64,000 nt of DNA from Periconia sp. R9002 (GCA_023627715.1 JAMAHW010000012.1:124001-188000); one strand, 5' to 3'. Positions 10,546 through 22,427 are shown, numbered from the stretch's first letter. Numbers and translations: made by a program. Notes: generated by a model from the letters alone, not told the origin.

Positions 10546-13500
10546 ATGACTTATTCCAACAAGCGTGTCAAGATCGCTATAGGTGAGGATATATCCTCCA
10601 TCTGCTTGATACTCAGATCTAACATGGGCAACAGATCGTGGCGGCACGTTCACCGACGTCTGGGCCCGCGTCGAAGGTGAAGAAGATATCGTTCTTAAAC
10701 TTCTTTCTGTGGACCCTTCCAATTACGACGATGCTCCCACTGAAGGCATTCGCCGCGTGCTTTCCATTGTACGAGGTGAAGAGGTTCCTCGGGGTACCCC
10801 GCTACCCAAGGAGAACCTGGAGTACGTTCGTATGGGAACCACAGTGGCCACCAATGCCCTGCTCGAAAGAAAAGGCGCGAAACACGCACTTCTTGTCACC
10901 AAAGGGCTCCGAGACCTTCTGGAGATTGGATATCAATCGCGTCCCAGACTCTTTGACCTGACCATCACCAAGCCGGAGGTGTTGTACGACGAGGTTCAGG
11001 AGGTCGATGAACGTGTCACCATTGAAGGGTTCGACGAGGATGTTTTCGGCATCCACAAAGTCAACGACGAAGTCCCTGGAGTCTTGGTCAGAGGCACAAG
11101 TGGCGATATGATCAGGATACTGTCTCCCTTGAACGAGGAAGCAGTCCGCACCACACTGAAAGATCTACGTTCTCGGGGAGTCGACACCGTCGCCATTTGT
11201 TTTGCCCACTCGTATATTTACCCACAACATGAAGCCCGTGTAGGAGAGATCGCTCTCGAAGAGGGCTTCACACATGTTTCGCTGTCATCCTCAGTAGCGG
11301 CAAACATGATCAAAATGGTACCCAGAGGTAGCTCTGCCTCGGCTGACGCCTACCTGACCCCGGAAATAAAGAAGTACTTGAAGGGTTTCCTGAAGAGTTT
11401 TGAAGGCGGCCATCTGGATGATGTGAAGACCGACTTCATGCAATCGGATGGAGGCCTTGTTAGCCACAAAAACTTCAGCGGTCTTAAAGGAATTCTTTCG
11501 GGACCTGCAGGAGGTGTGGTTGGCTTTTCAAGAACCTCATACGTCCCAGAGAACAACATACCCATAGTCGGACTTGACATGGGAGGCACGTCCACCGATG
11601 TCTGCCGTTATGGCGGTGTTTTCGAGCATGTATTCGAGACGACGACTGCTGGAGTAACGATTCAGAGCCCACAATTGGATATCAATACTGTAGCCGCAGG
11701 TGGTGGATCCATTCTTCAATGGCGCAACGGTTTATTAACAGTGGGTCCTGAGAGTGCATCGTCTCACCCTGGGCCTGCGTGCTATCGCAAGGGCGGTCCC
11801 CTTGCCGTGACTGATGCCAACTTATTCCTTGGTCGACTAGTTCCCGACTTCTTCCCAAAAATTTTCGGTCCTAATGAGAACGAAGCCTTGGATACGGAAG
11901 TGGTCCGGCAAAAGTTCATCGATCTTACTAAGGTTATTAACGCCGAGACGGGTAAGAATATGAGCCCGGAGGAAGTGGCCTGCGGATTCTTGGATGTTGC
12001 AAATGAGGCTATGTGCAGACCCATTCGAGCTTTGACAGAAGCCAAGGGTTATGAAATCGGCAAACATAACCTTTCAGTGTTTGGTGGTGCCGGCGGCCAG
12101 CATGCATGCGAGATCGCTTCAAAACTTGGAATCTCTACGGCCATCATTCACAAGTACTCTAGTATCTTGTCAGCATACGGTAAGATCTCTTCGCGCAGTA
12201 ACTTTTTCGAGCTTAACAGACTAACATTGCTTAGGAATGGCCCTCGCCGATGTTGTACAGGAAGCTCAAGAGCCCGTCAATGTCACCTACGCCGGAGCAG
12301 CGATCAGTGATCTGGATGCACGTCTGGACACTCTGAGGTCAAGTGTCAAACAAGCACTTGTTGCTCAAAACATTCAGGAAAATGACATTTACTATGAAGA
12401 GTATCTTAACATGCGTTATCAAGGAACTGAGACAGCGATGATGATTCTGCGGCCGTCGAGCGGCAATTTCAGAGAGGCCTTCCTTGAGCAACATCTTCGC
12501 GAGTTCAACTTTGTCTTCCCGGAAAATCGATCCATCCTGGTTGATGACATTCGAGTGCGAGGCGTTGGGGGCAGTGGAAATGTTACTGCCGACGCAGACA
12601 AGCTGCACTACGAGCTGTCAAAGACGAACTCCGCCGCAGTAGAAGCTAGCTTCATTGAGCGCGAGGTCAAGACGTACTTTACTGGGGTCGGTCTTGTCTC
12701 AACACCTGTCTACCTTCTAGAAAAACTTCAGCCTGGGACAACTGTCTCTGGACCAGCCATGATTCTGGACAAGACCCAAAGCATCGTCGTCGTGCCCGGT
12801 GCTCAGGCTAAAGTGCTGTCTGCACATGTCGTTATTGACATACCCCAGCTTTCTGCTGTGCAGACATCTTCAACAGACGTAGACCCCATCCAATTATCCG
12901 TCTTCGCACACCGGTTTATGAGCATAGCAGAGCAAATGGGCCGCATTCTTCAGAAGACCTGTGTTTCGCTCAACATCAAAGAACGTTTAGATTTCTCTTG
13001 CGCGGTCTTCGGGCCTGATGGAGGCCTTGTTGCTAATGCTCCCCACGTCCCCGTCCACCTCGGCTCTATGAGCTACGCTGTGCAATATCAGCATGAACTG
13101 CTCAAAGGCAAATTGCAAGCCGGCGATGTTCTCGTATCGAACCACCCTGAAGCCGGCGGCGCACATTTACCCGACGTGACTGTCATCACACCTGTCTTCT
13201 CCGAGTCCAACGAGATCGCGTTCTATGTTGGTTCTCGTGGTCATCACACAGATATCGGCGGATTGGGTGGTACGTCCATGCCGCCGAACTCTACAGAATT
13301 GTGGCAGGAAGGTGCCGCTATCAAATCGTTCCGCCTTATTCGCGATGGCCAGTTTGATGAGGAGGGCATCAAAAAGATCCTCACTGCACCAGGCGACCTT
13401 CCCGGCTGCACACCTAGCCGCAGACTCGACGACAATCTTTCCGATCTCAAAGCACAAGTTGCCGCTAACAACAAAGGCATGACGCTGATTCAAGCTCTGA

Positions 13501-14615
13501 TGAACGAATACGGACAAGACGTTGTACAGCTGTACATGCGCGCCATTCAATCCAATGCAGAGATAGCTGTACGTGCCTTCCTCCGCCAAACACTGCAACA
13601 GAAAGGCGCGCACTTCAAGGGCGTAGACCAAATGGACAACGGTTCAGAAATCCACCTCGCCGTATCTATCGACGACTCTGGCTCTGCAGTTTTCGACTTC
13701 ACAGGCACTGCACCGGAAATGTACTCCAACATGAACGCACCACCATCCATCACATACTCTGCCATCATTTACACACTCCGCCTCCTTATTGGTCTCGACA
13801 TCCCCCTCAACCAAGGCTGTCTCTCCCCCATCAAAATCATCCTACCCAAAGGCAGCTTTCTCAACCCCTCCGCCGGCGCCGCCGTCTGTGCCGGAAATAC
13901 GCAAACCTCCCAGCGGGTTGTCGACGTTATTCTCAAGACCTTTGGCGCAGCCGCAGCAAGTCACGGCTGCATGAACTGTCTCGGTTTCTTCGGCGAAGTT
14001 GCCAATCCTGACCCTTCTGGTAAAGAGCACTCGTACGCCTTTGGCGAAACCATCTGTGGTGGCTCCGGCGCAACGAAAAATTCCCACGGCGCCAGCGCCG
14101 TTCACACGCACATGACGAACACTCGCATCACAGACCCCGAGACCCTCGAACGCAGATACCCTGTGATCCTGCGCGAATTTGCGGTTCGTAAAGGCAGCGG
14201 CGGAAAGGGTAGATTCAATGGTGGCGACGGCGCGATCAGAGATATCGAATGCAGGGCGCCCATTCGGTTCAGTGTCATCACGGAGCGCAGATCCATCGCG
14301 CCATACGGCATGCAAGGGGGTGGCACCGGCGCCAAGGGCGTGAATTACTGGGTCAGGAGGGTCCCGAAGGAAGACGAGGATGAAAGTGGCGAGTTTGTTG
14401 ATCGATGGATCAATATGGGGGCGAAGAATATGGTTGCAATGGGCGAAGGTGATCGATGCATTATCTACACGCCTGGTGGTGGTGGCTGGGGTGTTGAAGG
14501 TGATGCTGTGGATGGTGTCGAGACTGCAGTTGGAGGAAGCAGTGAGAAGGTGCAGTATGGTCGCGCGGCGGGAAGTTTATCGTCCAGGATGAACGCGCAG
14601 GCTGAATCGAATTAG
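10546..14615 (+). CDS. 5-oxoprolinase (HyuA-HyuB fusion)
   Basis: This is an ATP-dependent 5-oxoprolinase/hydantoinase of the fused eukaryotic type. It hydrolyses 5-oxo-L-proline to glutamate in the gamma-glutamyl (glutathione) cycle in the cytosol. Three exons (10546-10582, 10635-12179, 12235-14615) join in phase 1 each time and give 1320 residues, close to the usual 1280-1300. The first intron splits the codon before DRGGTFTDVW, the phosphate-binding motif of the HyuA/acetate-kinase-like fold, at residues 13-22. DMGGTSTDVCRYGG near residue 330 is the second nucleotide-site motif, and GAGGQHACEIA closes the A half. The B half starts near residue 755 (DPIQLSVFAHRFMSIAEQMG) and includes the GSRGHHTDIGG metal-site block. 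All blocks look intact. The substrate could be another cyclic amide, since hydantoinase relatives share the fold. The neighbouring permease may import substrate; this is inference. Confidence 0.92.
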
Positions 14616-15310
14616 ATGGTTATTGATGTAAGAAGCGACGATTTTATGGATTGAATGATCACTACAATATAACGAGCGATATGTCTGCACTTCAACTTCA
14701 TTTGGCTGGATTCTTGTTCCTGTTTTCGGTGTTGCCGCGTGAACCCACTCCACTCTGTCAACTGCTAACCACTTTGCGAAATGCTGAAATTGACATCTCT
14801 CGTGTGAAACTCACAAATTCCCAACCTGCCATCGTCATTTTGAGGAGAGTAACCGCACCTTGTTATTTATGTGTGACGACTGCGAGCGTCATAAGTCTCA
14901 GCCGACTTGGCGCATCAATGATACCATTTACTCGTTATGGTTGATGCTGTCTGACTACGCAGTCAATACACGCAAACCAAATATTTTGGAGGGAACGGGA
15001 TATTTGTTTCGGTGGTACATGTCCATAAATTGAAACTCTGAACATCCACAAATTTCCCCGCGACCAATTTAACACCATTCACTGATGGGGATCAGAAAAT
15101 CACTCTACTCTCGGAATCGGAGGTCTCGGAGCGTGTAATCCTTCGCAGGGGTCAGCAATCAATGAAATGACAAAAAGGCGTGCGCTAACCTATGCGAAGT
15201 CTAGTGTTTTGATTTGTCACGCGGGGGGGATTATTGGTTATAAACTCCAAAGTCGCGAATCCTGCAAATTACTTTTCTGAGATACCGCCTCCATATCGCC
15301 AATCTCGAAT
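14616..15310. promoter_or_regulatory. intergenic region with promoter of the MCT-type permease
   Basis: This 695-bp gap lies between two plus-strand genes. TATAAA at 15239-15244 is about 67 bp upstream of the permease ATG at 15311 and is a good TATA candidate. The left part is the 3' flank of the oxoprolinase gene. Nothing else is recognised. Confidence 0.45.
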
Positions 15311-16729
15311 ATGTCTTCCACGGTCACGGAAGAGCGCATTGAACTCGCTTCCCTCCCACCGGCTTACAGCGCATCTCTCCAAGAAGACGTATACTCATTA
15401 AACCGCCCAAATGAACGCACGCGTGACCGGGATCGAATCCGCGATCATATTCGCGAGCCCGTGGAGCAACCACCTGAGGATGCGGCCTACTCTGTCGACG
15501 CGATTCCCGACGGTGGTTACGGTTGGACGATCGTAGCGTGTTGCTCTTTCCTTACATTCTGGAACAATGGAATCCTCAACTGCTGGGGAGTCTTACAAGC
15601 CGCGCTCCTAGATTCCACGCTCAGCACCACGCCACCATCCACCCTCTCTTTCGTAGGCTCGCTTGGCCTAGCCGGATCAGCAGCCTTGGGATTGCTAGTC
15701 GTTCGCATAATCAAATCAGTCGGTTCGAGGACTACCGCCATACTAGGCGTACTCTTCATGGGGCTTAGCCTGATCGGAAGCAGCTTCTGCACCGACAATC
15801 TCGGGGGACTATTCGGTACCGCTGGTGTTCTCGCAGCGGTGGGCGTTTGCATGGTGTACACGGTCGCCAATGCATTGTCGGTTCAGTACTTTTCAGGGCA
15901 CCTTGGGCTGGCAAATGGATTGGTGAAGCTTGGCGGGGGCGTCGGTGGATGTGTGATGGCGATTGCTCTCGAAGCTTTGAATCGCCGCGTGGGTATCGCG
16001 TGGACGTTCCGGATCCAAGGGCTCCTCACTATCGGGACCGGACTGCCCGCAGCGTGGTTGTGCATCGATAGGGTACCGAGGAAAAACAATGTTTCGATTG
16101 TGGATTTGAGCATGTTTAAATCGATTCCTTTTCTTGCGACATTTCTGGCTGGAGCGATAGGAACGTTCTCGTTGTTTGTACCTCCGTACTTCCTTCCTCT
16201 CTTCGCACGATCGATCGGGTTGACTCCTTCCGCTGGCGCTGGTCTGGTCGCAGCGTTCAACGCTTGTAATGCGGTCGGACGCTTCGTAGGAGGTCCCCTC
16301 TGCGATAAAATCGGTCCGATCAATACCTTCCTAGGCGCTATGCTCCTCAACGCCGTCAGCATGCTCGCGATTTGGACAGTAGCAGATACCGTTGCCCCGC
16401 TCATCATCTTCGCCATCATCAACGGTGTAGCCAACGGCTCGTTCTTCACTATTCTACCCACCGTCGCTGCGGGTATGTTCGGACCTGGACGGGCTTCTGT
16501 GGCGATGAGCATGACGGTTACGGGCTTTTCGGGTGGGTATTTTATGGGTGCACCTATTGCAGGATACCTACTCCAGGCCGCTGGGGGCGATCAGAAGGAT
16601 GCGAGCAAGCAGGGAGTTGCAGCTTATCGACCAGCTATCTTTTATGCTGGATCTGTTTCTTTGGTTTCCTCGCTGTTTGTTATCTGGGCCAGGACGAAGC
16701 TCACGAAAAAGATTGTGAAGAAAGTGTAG
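15311..16729 (+). CDS. MFS monocarboxylate-permease-like transporter
   Basis: A 472-residue single-exon membrane protein of the fungal monocarboxylate porter group (yeast Mch-like). The N-terminal 60 residues are hydrophilic and charged. The family signature PDGGYGWTIVACCSFLTFW marks TM1 (about residues 67-85), with NNGILNCWGVLQ after it. Alternating hydrophobic spans follow, including GLVKLGGGVGGCVMAIALEAL (TM5-6 region) and, after a short central loop, GRFVGGPLCDKIGPINTFLGA, the MFS loop motif between TM8 and TM9. The C-terminus is short and basic. In yeasts the Mch proteins are not proven lactate or pyruvate carriers, so the substrate remains open. No introns are needed, and the ATG lies 67 bp after a TATAAA. 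Confidence 0.88.
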   Translation: MSSTVTEERIELASLPPAYSASLQEDVYSLNRPNERTRDRDRIRDHIREPVEQPPEDAAYSVDAIPDGGYGWTIVACCSFLTFWNNGILNCWGVLQAALLDSTLSTTPPSTLSFVGSLGLAGSAALGLLVVRIIKSVGSRTTAILGVLFMGLSLIGSSFCTDNLGGLFGTAGVLAAVGVCMVYTVANALSVQYFSGHLGLANGLVKLGGGVGGCVMAIALEALNRRVGIAWTFRIQGLLTIGTGLPAAWLCIDRVPRKNNVSIVDLSMFKSIPFLATFLAGAIGTFSLFVPPYFLPLFARSIGLTPSAGAGLVAAFNACNAVGRFVGGPLCDKIGPINTFLGAMLLNAVSMLAIWTVADTVAPLIIFAIINGVANGSFFTILPTVAAGMFGPGRASVAMSMTVTGFSGGYFMGAPIAGYLLQAAGGDQKDASKQGVAAYRPAIFYAGSVSLVSSLFVIWARTKLTKKIVKKV

Positions 16730-16790
16730 TGGGTTAGTTGGTATACAAGTGTAAGCGCTCACGTACTGTCTTTTTTGTCGAGTTTATCGA

Positions 16791-16970
16791 GTTTAGATAG
16801 TTTATAGTACCGCAGTACTAAGGGCTATCCCTACCCATACGAAAAGGAAGATTATATATCAAACACATGAAAACGGAAAACAAAAAAAAAACAATGGTGT
16901 TTATATAATCTTCATTTTGGTATGGGTACGGCTAGCCCTTAGTACTGCGGTACTACGAAATATCTATATT
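16791..16970. mobile_element. MITE-like foldback element, copy 1
   Basis: About 180 bp that folds on itself. The left arm, from TTTAGATAG through TAGTACCGCAGTACTAAGGG to CCCATACGAAAAGGAAG, is matched by the reverse complement of the right arm (reading TAGTACCGCAGTACTAAGGG, then CCCATACCAAAATGAAG). The arms are about 75 bp with a short A-rich loop (about 16860-16895). No coding capacity exists. The 11-bp word ATACAAGTGTA occurs at 16743 and again at 16973, flanking the element in direct orientation; it might be a target duplication. The element starts 62 bp after the permease stop codon. Confidence 0.7.
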
Positions 16971-17408
16971 TGATACAAGTGTATCTACAATCAATAAATG
17001 GATTATAATGTTGTCTCAATATCAAAGGAATGTAGTTTTGAGATATGGTGCATTGTAGGCTGTAATATTCGTATATGCCAACCCCGCGTGATCACCCCCC
17101 GATTCTCTGAAGCAACAAAAAGTGTTACCAGCATTGCTTCTAAGATTTATTTCGAGTAAAATTCTTGATCCAGTAAGAACTCGCACATCAGGGTGAAAAA
17201 GCTCGTCGGAAACACAAGTTAAAAAGGGACAGGAGAATAAATGTTTATCAATATTCAATTTTCAACAAAACCTAGACCCGTGCGGGCGCATATGCATATA
17301 CGAACAAACATCCACTCAAACCAGTGGGAAACGAAACAAAACAAAGGAAACCTCAAAAATGTGGTCAACGCCTTCCCACCAACGCCATAAACCCAGAAAA
17401 CCCTTCCT

Positions 17409-17710
17409 CTACTCAAACAACTCCTGCTTAATAGTCTCCTCCAACGACGTCACACCTCCGGACATAGCCAGATTCCCCCTCCGCATCTGCTGCTGCCACC
17501 TCTCTCGCGCGGCGTCGATCGAGTTCCCTTCGTTGCGGGCGGCGATGGCTGTGTAGGTGAAAGAGAGGCCTGAAGTGGTTCAATGTCAGCGTTTGTTTGA
17601 TGGGTTTGGAGAGGTGGTGCGGAGGGTGGGGGGGGAAGGGGGGTAAATAGGGGTTATTTACCGATGAAAGTCGCGAGTGCGGGCCAGAAGGATTTTGCTG
17701 CTAGAGGCAT
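17409..17710 (-). CDS. 69-residue single-span membrane protein, unknown
   Basis: A small spliced gene that a simple open-frame scan would miss. Exon 1 is 17710-17662 (16 codons plus one base). After a GTAAAT...CAG intron, exon 2 is 17569-17409. The joined frame starts MPLAAKSFWPALATFIGLSF, continues with TYTAIAARNEGNSIDAAR and ends EETIKQELFE before TAG. One hydrophobic helix (about residues 8-25) is followed by an amphipathic, Arg/Gln-rich stretch (RERWQQQMRRG) and an acidic tail. The layout resembles small mitochondrial inner-membrane subunits, but I do not recognise the family and assign no function. Support comes from the intact splice signals, the phase match and a sensible membrane topology. 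Confidence 0.6.
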
Positions 17711-18713
17711 TTTTGTTGGTTGTTTTTGTGTGTGGTGGTTTGGTTGAAAGGTTTAAAGATGTGGTCTTGGTAGATGACAGTTTATGTGGTTCTTCGAGAT
17801 AGACAAATACGAAGCTTGGTGGATGAGGTATTGGTAGGCGGATATACGTATGTATATATATAATAGTTGATGATATAATATTGGTTGATTGATGGATGGA
17901 TTGATCAGATGCTCAAGCTGAGTGATGCTGCTGTAGAAACACCAAAGGTACCAACCACCCTTCCTATATATCTCCTTGCACAAAGTACCGCCCACGGTTC
18001 CGATCGAAGACAACTTGACCTCAACATAGCGTGATCGTGTTAGGAACCCGCCGATGAACACGGTGTGTACCTATGTACCGTTGGCTGTGCACAGGAACGA
18101 GGGGGTAAGCGAAGCAAGACTTCAGGAACATGATTGGCTAAACGATCCTGAGTCACTGAGGGAGCGTACTGAAGTGGCGTTTCCAGAATGCAAGTTGGTG
18201 ACGGTGGTGGTGAGACGCTCACTAGCATGTCACCCCACACAAAATAAGCAGAGGTCCGTGCGTAGGGAAGGATCGCCGGTCGTACGATGGTACCGTGAGA
18301 CTACAAAAGATGGAGGGGAGCATGCATGACATCTCGAGCCACATGGATACGATTTTGGATTCGTGATGACGGCATGTCGGAATTAGTTTTCGGGACAGGC
18401 TTTTTCGAAATTGGTTGTTACCCTCATAAACTCTCTACATAGGTACAAATTACTCCGCAAGGGCCAAGCTATTCCGTAAGTAGTAATGCCCTATGCTTCC
18501 AAAATTCAGTGCTGCGTATATATCCCAGTACATTGAGATATGCAACTGTTGAGCATTTCTGTCATGCTATTGAAATACATGGCCTACCTGAGTTCGAAGC
18601 TGCCTTGTTTTGCGAAGTTTTGGACAATTAACTATGTACATAAGACGTGCTGTCTCCATCGCACCGCACTCGCATTTATCGTTTTTACTGAATATGCTGC
18701 GACCCATGCCAGA
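17711..18713. other. intergenic region
   Basis: No supported gene lies in this stretch of about 1 kb. The 91-codon frame at 18054-18329 (+) has no domain. The left 300 bp should contain the promoter of the small membrane-protein gene. Confidence 0.35.
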
Positions 18714-18870
18714 TCAGATTTAGATATTTCATAGTACTGCAGTACTAATGGCTATCCCTACTCATACAGAAATCAAAAATTTATAAAAATCCCACAAAAC
18801 CGGAAAATAAAAAGATAGCACGTGAGCGCTAGACTTTTATACCTAGCCTGGCGTTCACTCATAACAAAAA
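18714..18870. mobile_element. MITE-like element, diverged copy 2
   Basis: From TTTAGATATTTCATAG onward this matches the arm of copy 1 at 16791 (TAGTACTGCAGTACTAATGG, then CCCTACTCATACAG). After an A-rich stretch the sequence GCACGTGAGCGCTAGAC at about 18818-18836 is the reverse complement, with a few changes, of the sequence immediately left of copy 1 (16741-16770). The second foldback arm is absent. The end points are approximate. Confidence 0.55.
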
Positions 18871-19174
18871 ATATATCTGTAGAATGACGCTCTCTCTGAC
18901 ATCACCACGTCGCGACCCATGTTCACCTGCTCGCACGTCTAGCCGAGGACGTTATCTGTGACTTCTCACGTAGTGTTGATACTGTGAGTGATTTCACAAT
19001 CGTTTGCGATGACACGAACAGTTCTAGTATATGCTGTGAGCTACGAGGGTATGGAACTGAGTTGATGAGTAGGTTCGCCTTTTCCTCGGCCGTGGGCCGT
19101 AGAGTTTCTGGATACGCGTTGATAGTAACATCTTATGTGGAAACCTGCTGTTCAATGCGCCTAGAGTTCCTTTT
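18871..19174. other. intergenic region 3' of the kinase gene
   Basis: About 300 bp between the second MITE-like element and the stop codon of the minus-strand kinase gene. Only short frames are present, and nothing is recognised. Confidence 0.35.
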
Positions 19175-20610
19175 TCAGACGCCTTTGGAGCATAAGGAGC
19201 AAAAGTAGCTGAATATGTAATTATCCCTCCCTCTCTCCAACGTGTTAAATTGAGTGAGAAGGTCGTCAGCGCTAATTCGGTGATCGAGATCAGGCTCCAA
19301 CATATCAATACAGATGCGTTTTAGCCCGCTCCAATGTGGATGACACAATGATCGCTTGCGATCAAGATTTTTTCGGAGGTCGTCAATAATCTCGTAGTAA
19401 GCCGGTGCTTCGGACTGTTCGAAACGGAGTTGAGGGTCAAGAACCGTCAATACCTCTACAAAAACGCAACCCAGGGAGAAAATATCGGATTTTCGGTTTC
19501 TCTTGCCCCAACTCTCAACTTCTGGCGCACAATAGCGTCGGGTGAATGCATTAGGTCTCCCAGTTGTTGTTGTACTATCATGTTGAGTGGCATCAAATGC
19601 AATACCGAAATCTGTATAGATGATGCGGCCTTGATGAATAAGGATGTTTTGAGGTTTAATGTCCTTATGCCGAATCGTTTGTTTGTGAATAAATGCAAGA
19701 CCGTTGGCAAGGCACCCAAAAGCACGCATAAGAATAGTCCGGTTCTCCGCTGTGGGGGCTTCTCCAGAGTCCAAAATATTCAGGAGGTAAGTCGCTAGGT
19801 CTCCGCCGTCCGCTACCGGGGTAAGAATCATGCCGAAGTCGCGCTTGCAGGCATACGTGGCAAACAGACGAATAATATGGGGGTGGGAGGATAGACGTCG
19901 CATTATCTTGATTTCATTCTGGACCTCTAGTCTGAACTTATTCAGATTTGGACCGTGGTATCTCCGGAATATCTTGTGTGCGAATATTTGACCGGTTATT
20001 GTATCTTCTACCATCTCAACGGAAGCACTACCGCCCATGCCGAGGTTTCTGATCACTCTGTAGGGGAGCACATTGTGGTCAGATATCTGTAAATCGGCCC
20101 CTTCGCGAACAGTAATGAGATTTTGTGCAGTGGGAACCATGTCCGGTAAAAATTCCACGGTACTGACACCACCACGGATTTCTATTCCCTCTAGCACTCC
20201 GAATCCTCCTTCGACAGTGAGCTTCGTCTTGCCGTCTTTTTTCCCAATGCTAGCGGCATCTAGGTCTTTCGCGTCGTAAGACGTTTCGTCGGGAACGGGC
20301 TCGAGGGGAGACGCAGAATTGGGAGGTTCAGGGGCAGGAGATGGTGGACTGGGTAGTGGTGGCTCTGAAGCTGGAGGCAGTTCTGCAGCTTCTACGGGTG
20401 GTACACCAGAAGGTCCTGTACACTATTGATATATCATATCTTCACACGCAGTGACCAAAGGCACACACCTGCTTCGGACTCATCACTGTCGTCGGAGTCA
20501 TCCATAACTTGTTCAACACCTGGACGATAGATTATTCGCCTATACGCCGGCACGTTGTTGCCCACGTCGTAGGGACTCCGCCATGGTGAGTACGACACAT
20601 TGGCGCGCAT
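19175..20610 (-). CDS. serine/threonine protein kinase
   Basis: Two exons, 20610-20469 and 20415-19175, join in phase 1 through a GTGTGT...CAG intron and give about 460 residues. The N-terminal 130 residues are disordered, with an acidic run (DDSDDSDESEAG) and a Pro-rich stretch. The kinase domain spans about residues 170-435. It shows the glycine loop LGMGGSASV, catalytic lysine in FAHKIFRR, the catalytic loop HKDIKPQN (usual HRDLKPEN with conservative changes), DFG in YTDFGIAF, a Thr-rich activation segment and the APE motif in RYCAPEVES. The catalytic Asp, Asn and Lys are all present, so activity is expected. Fungal kinases with this spacing resemble loosely the NIMA/AGC-like or orphan groups, and no specific orthologue is recognised. 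The first exon could extend upstream, because I chose the first ATG in the frame. Confidence 0.82.
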
Positions 20611-21403
20611 TGTCGAGGAATTAGCAAAATTGCGTTCCGGAAACTTGCAAGGATTCAACAAATCGCGCTCCTAGCCTATCTCTTCGTCTGGTGGATGCAG
20701 TCCCGACCTCAAATTTTACACGGCATGGCAGCGGTCTTCAACAAGTGGTTTTCTTGAAGATAGAAGTGAATCGAGATTTAGGTGGCGGCAACGATTGGCC
20801 CGTAAGTTTGCTCCGCTGTCAAGCAGTGCACTGTCTTTACTGTAGCTACCGCAATGATATGGTAGAGGTGGTGCGGTTACACCAATCGATTGCGAAGAGG
20901 AAGACACTTTCGATGGTAGAGTTGGTACTGGAGTGACGCGACGTTTCCCTAGACGGTCTGAGGATCGGTTTGGTGTCTGTGCACAGCATCCCACTTTGCC
21001 AAGCCCCTGCCAGTTGTCAGCATATTCGGTACACAAAGTATTGATTTTTAGATTTCAATATGTAGACGCGTTGCTGCGTGCGTAGTAGAGTACCTAGGTA
21101 GGTACATGCCCCTAAGGGATGATTTTTAGAGAGTGTGTTAGATCAGAAGCTAATTTTGAAACCGTCTGTATAGGCCCACAAATGTTTCGGAATCAGGTTC
21201 TATCCATGGTGAATTTCTTAGTGCCTTGGCGGGTTTTTGTAACTACCTACATAGGTACATTGGTGTACCTCGTTATTTCTAATCCTCTTTTTCTGTTACC
21301 CTTTTTGCGATTCCACTGAATGAAGTCTAGAATATGGTCTTTCATACCCACCAAGAAAAAGTAACTTTTTTCTTGTCCACCCAAGCACCACGCACAACCA
21401 CCT
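20611..21403. other. intergenic region between kinase and SDR genes
   Basis: This holds the kinase promoter and the 3' flank of the SDR gene. No open frame with a domain or credible splice pattern was found. Confidence 0.35.
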
Positions 21404-22427
21404 CTACTTCTGCTTCGATGCCCCTCCATCCACCGTAATATCTTGCTATGTCAAACGTCAGCTCAATCCTCCTCGCAAGCAATCATTCAAGCATGGATCC
21501 GAACTTACCCCAGTCACAAAAGCAGCATTCATGAGGTACATGCAAGCGTCCGCAATGTCTCTCGGACGACCCGCGCGGTTGACGGCATGGTCATCCACGT
21601 CCTTCTCCGACACCTGCTCTTCCCAGCTCTCGCCCTTCTCGTCACCTTCTTTCGACTCGTGGGCGACCTTGATTCGACCCGGCGCAACGAGGTTGACTCG
21701 GATACCTAGAGGACTGAGACTCACCTAGCATCACAGGAATCAGCAAACTCTCTCTCAAAACAATACCTCCTAACACTTCCCCGTACGACTCCAACAGACA
21801 ACCCCTTGTTCCCTCAATCAAGTAAGAAAGAATCGCAAAACTCACAGCCATACTATGCGTCAACCCCAACTGCCCCGCCTTACTAGACGCATACCCCTCC
21901 TGATTCGGATCACTCTGCAACGCCCTAAAACTCCCAATATTAATCACACACGGCCCCGCATCCTCCATCTTCTGCGCGCCCGTTCCCTTCTCCCTCTCCT
22001 CCGTCTTCATATACGGAATCACCGCTTGGGTAGTCACAAACGGCCCCGTCAGATTCGTCTCAATATACGCCTGCCACTCCTCGAACGTGCTCTTATCCTC
22101 CATGGTCTTCCCATCCTTCCAGTACGGTGACGCGATGCTGCCGTTGTTGATGAGGACGTCGATGTGGTTGTTGAAGAAGGAGGTTGCTGCGGCGTTGACT
22201 TTCGTGCGTATGTCATTGACGTCGCGGAGATTGCAGACGGCGTATGCGACGCGCCCTGCGTCGTAGTGCTTCTTCAGGTGCTGCGTTGCGGCGTACACGA
22301 GCTCGTCCTCTTGAATGTCGAAGATGTAGACGCGGTGCCCGGCTTCGAGGAGGTACCGTGCTATGGCTCGTCCGATTCCGCGCGCGCCGCCGGATACGAG
22401 AACGTTCTTGGATTTGCCGTCTGTCAT
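21404..22427 (-). CDS. short-chain dehydrogenase/reductase
   Basis: A classical SDR oxidoreductase using NAD(P)(H). Three exons (22427-21846, 21724-21509, 21445-21404) join in phase 0 and give 279 residues, a typical length. The last exon of 14 codons restores the family ending TGQDITVDGGASKQK. Seen motifs are the cofactor loop SGGARGIGRAIA (residues 11-22), DIQ after beta-2, NNGS in place of the usual NNAG, the active-site Ser in INIGSFRAL, and YASSK with catalytic Tyr and Lys. After the first intron VSLSPLGIRVNLVAPGRI gives the Pro-Gly turn. The acidic insert KEGDEKGESWEEQ lies in the substrate loop. Asp after beta-2 favours NAD over NADP. Substrate is unknown, and no pathway partner is adjacent. 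Confidence 0.88.

Noticed and set aside
18054..18329. 91-codon frame (+)
   Set aside because: It has no domain and no sign of splicing; it lies in the gap upstream of the small membrane-protein gene.
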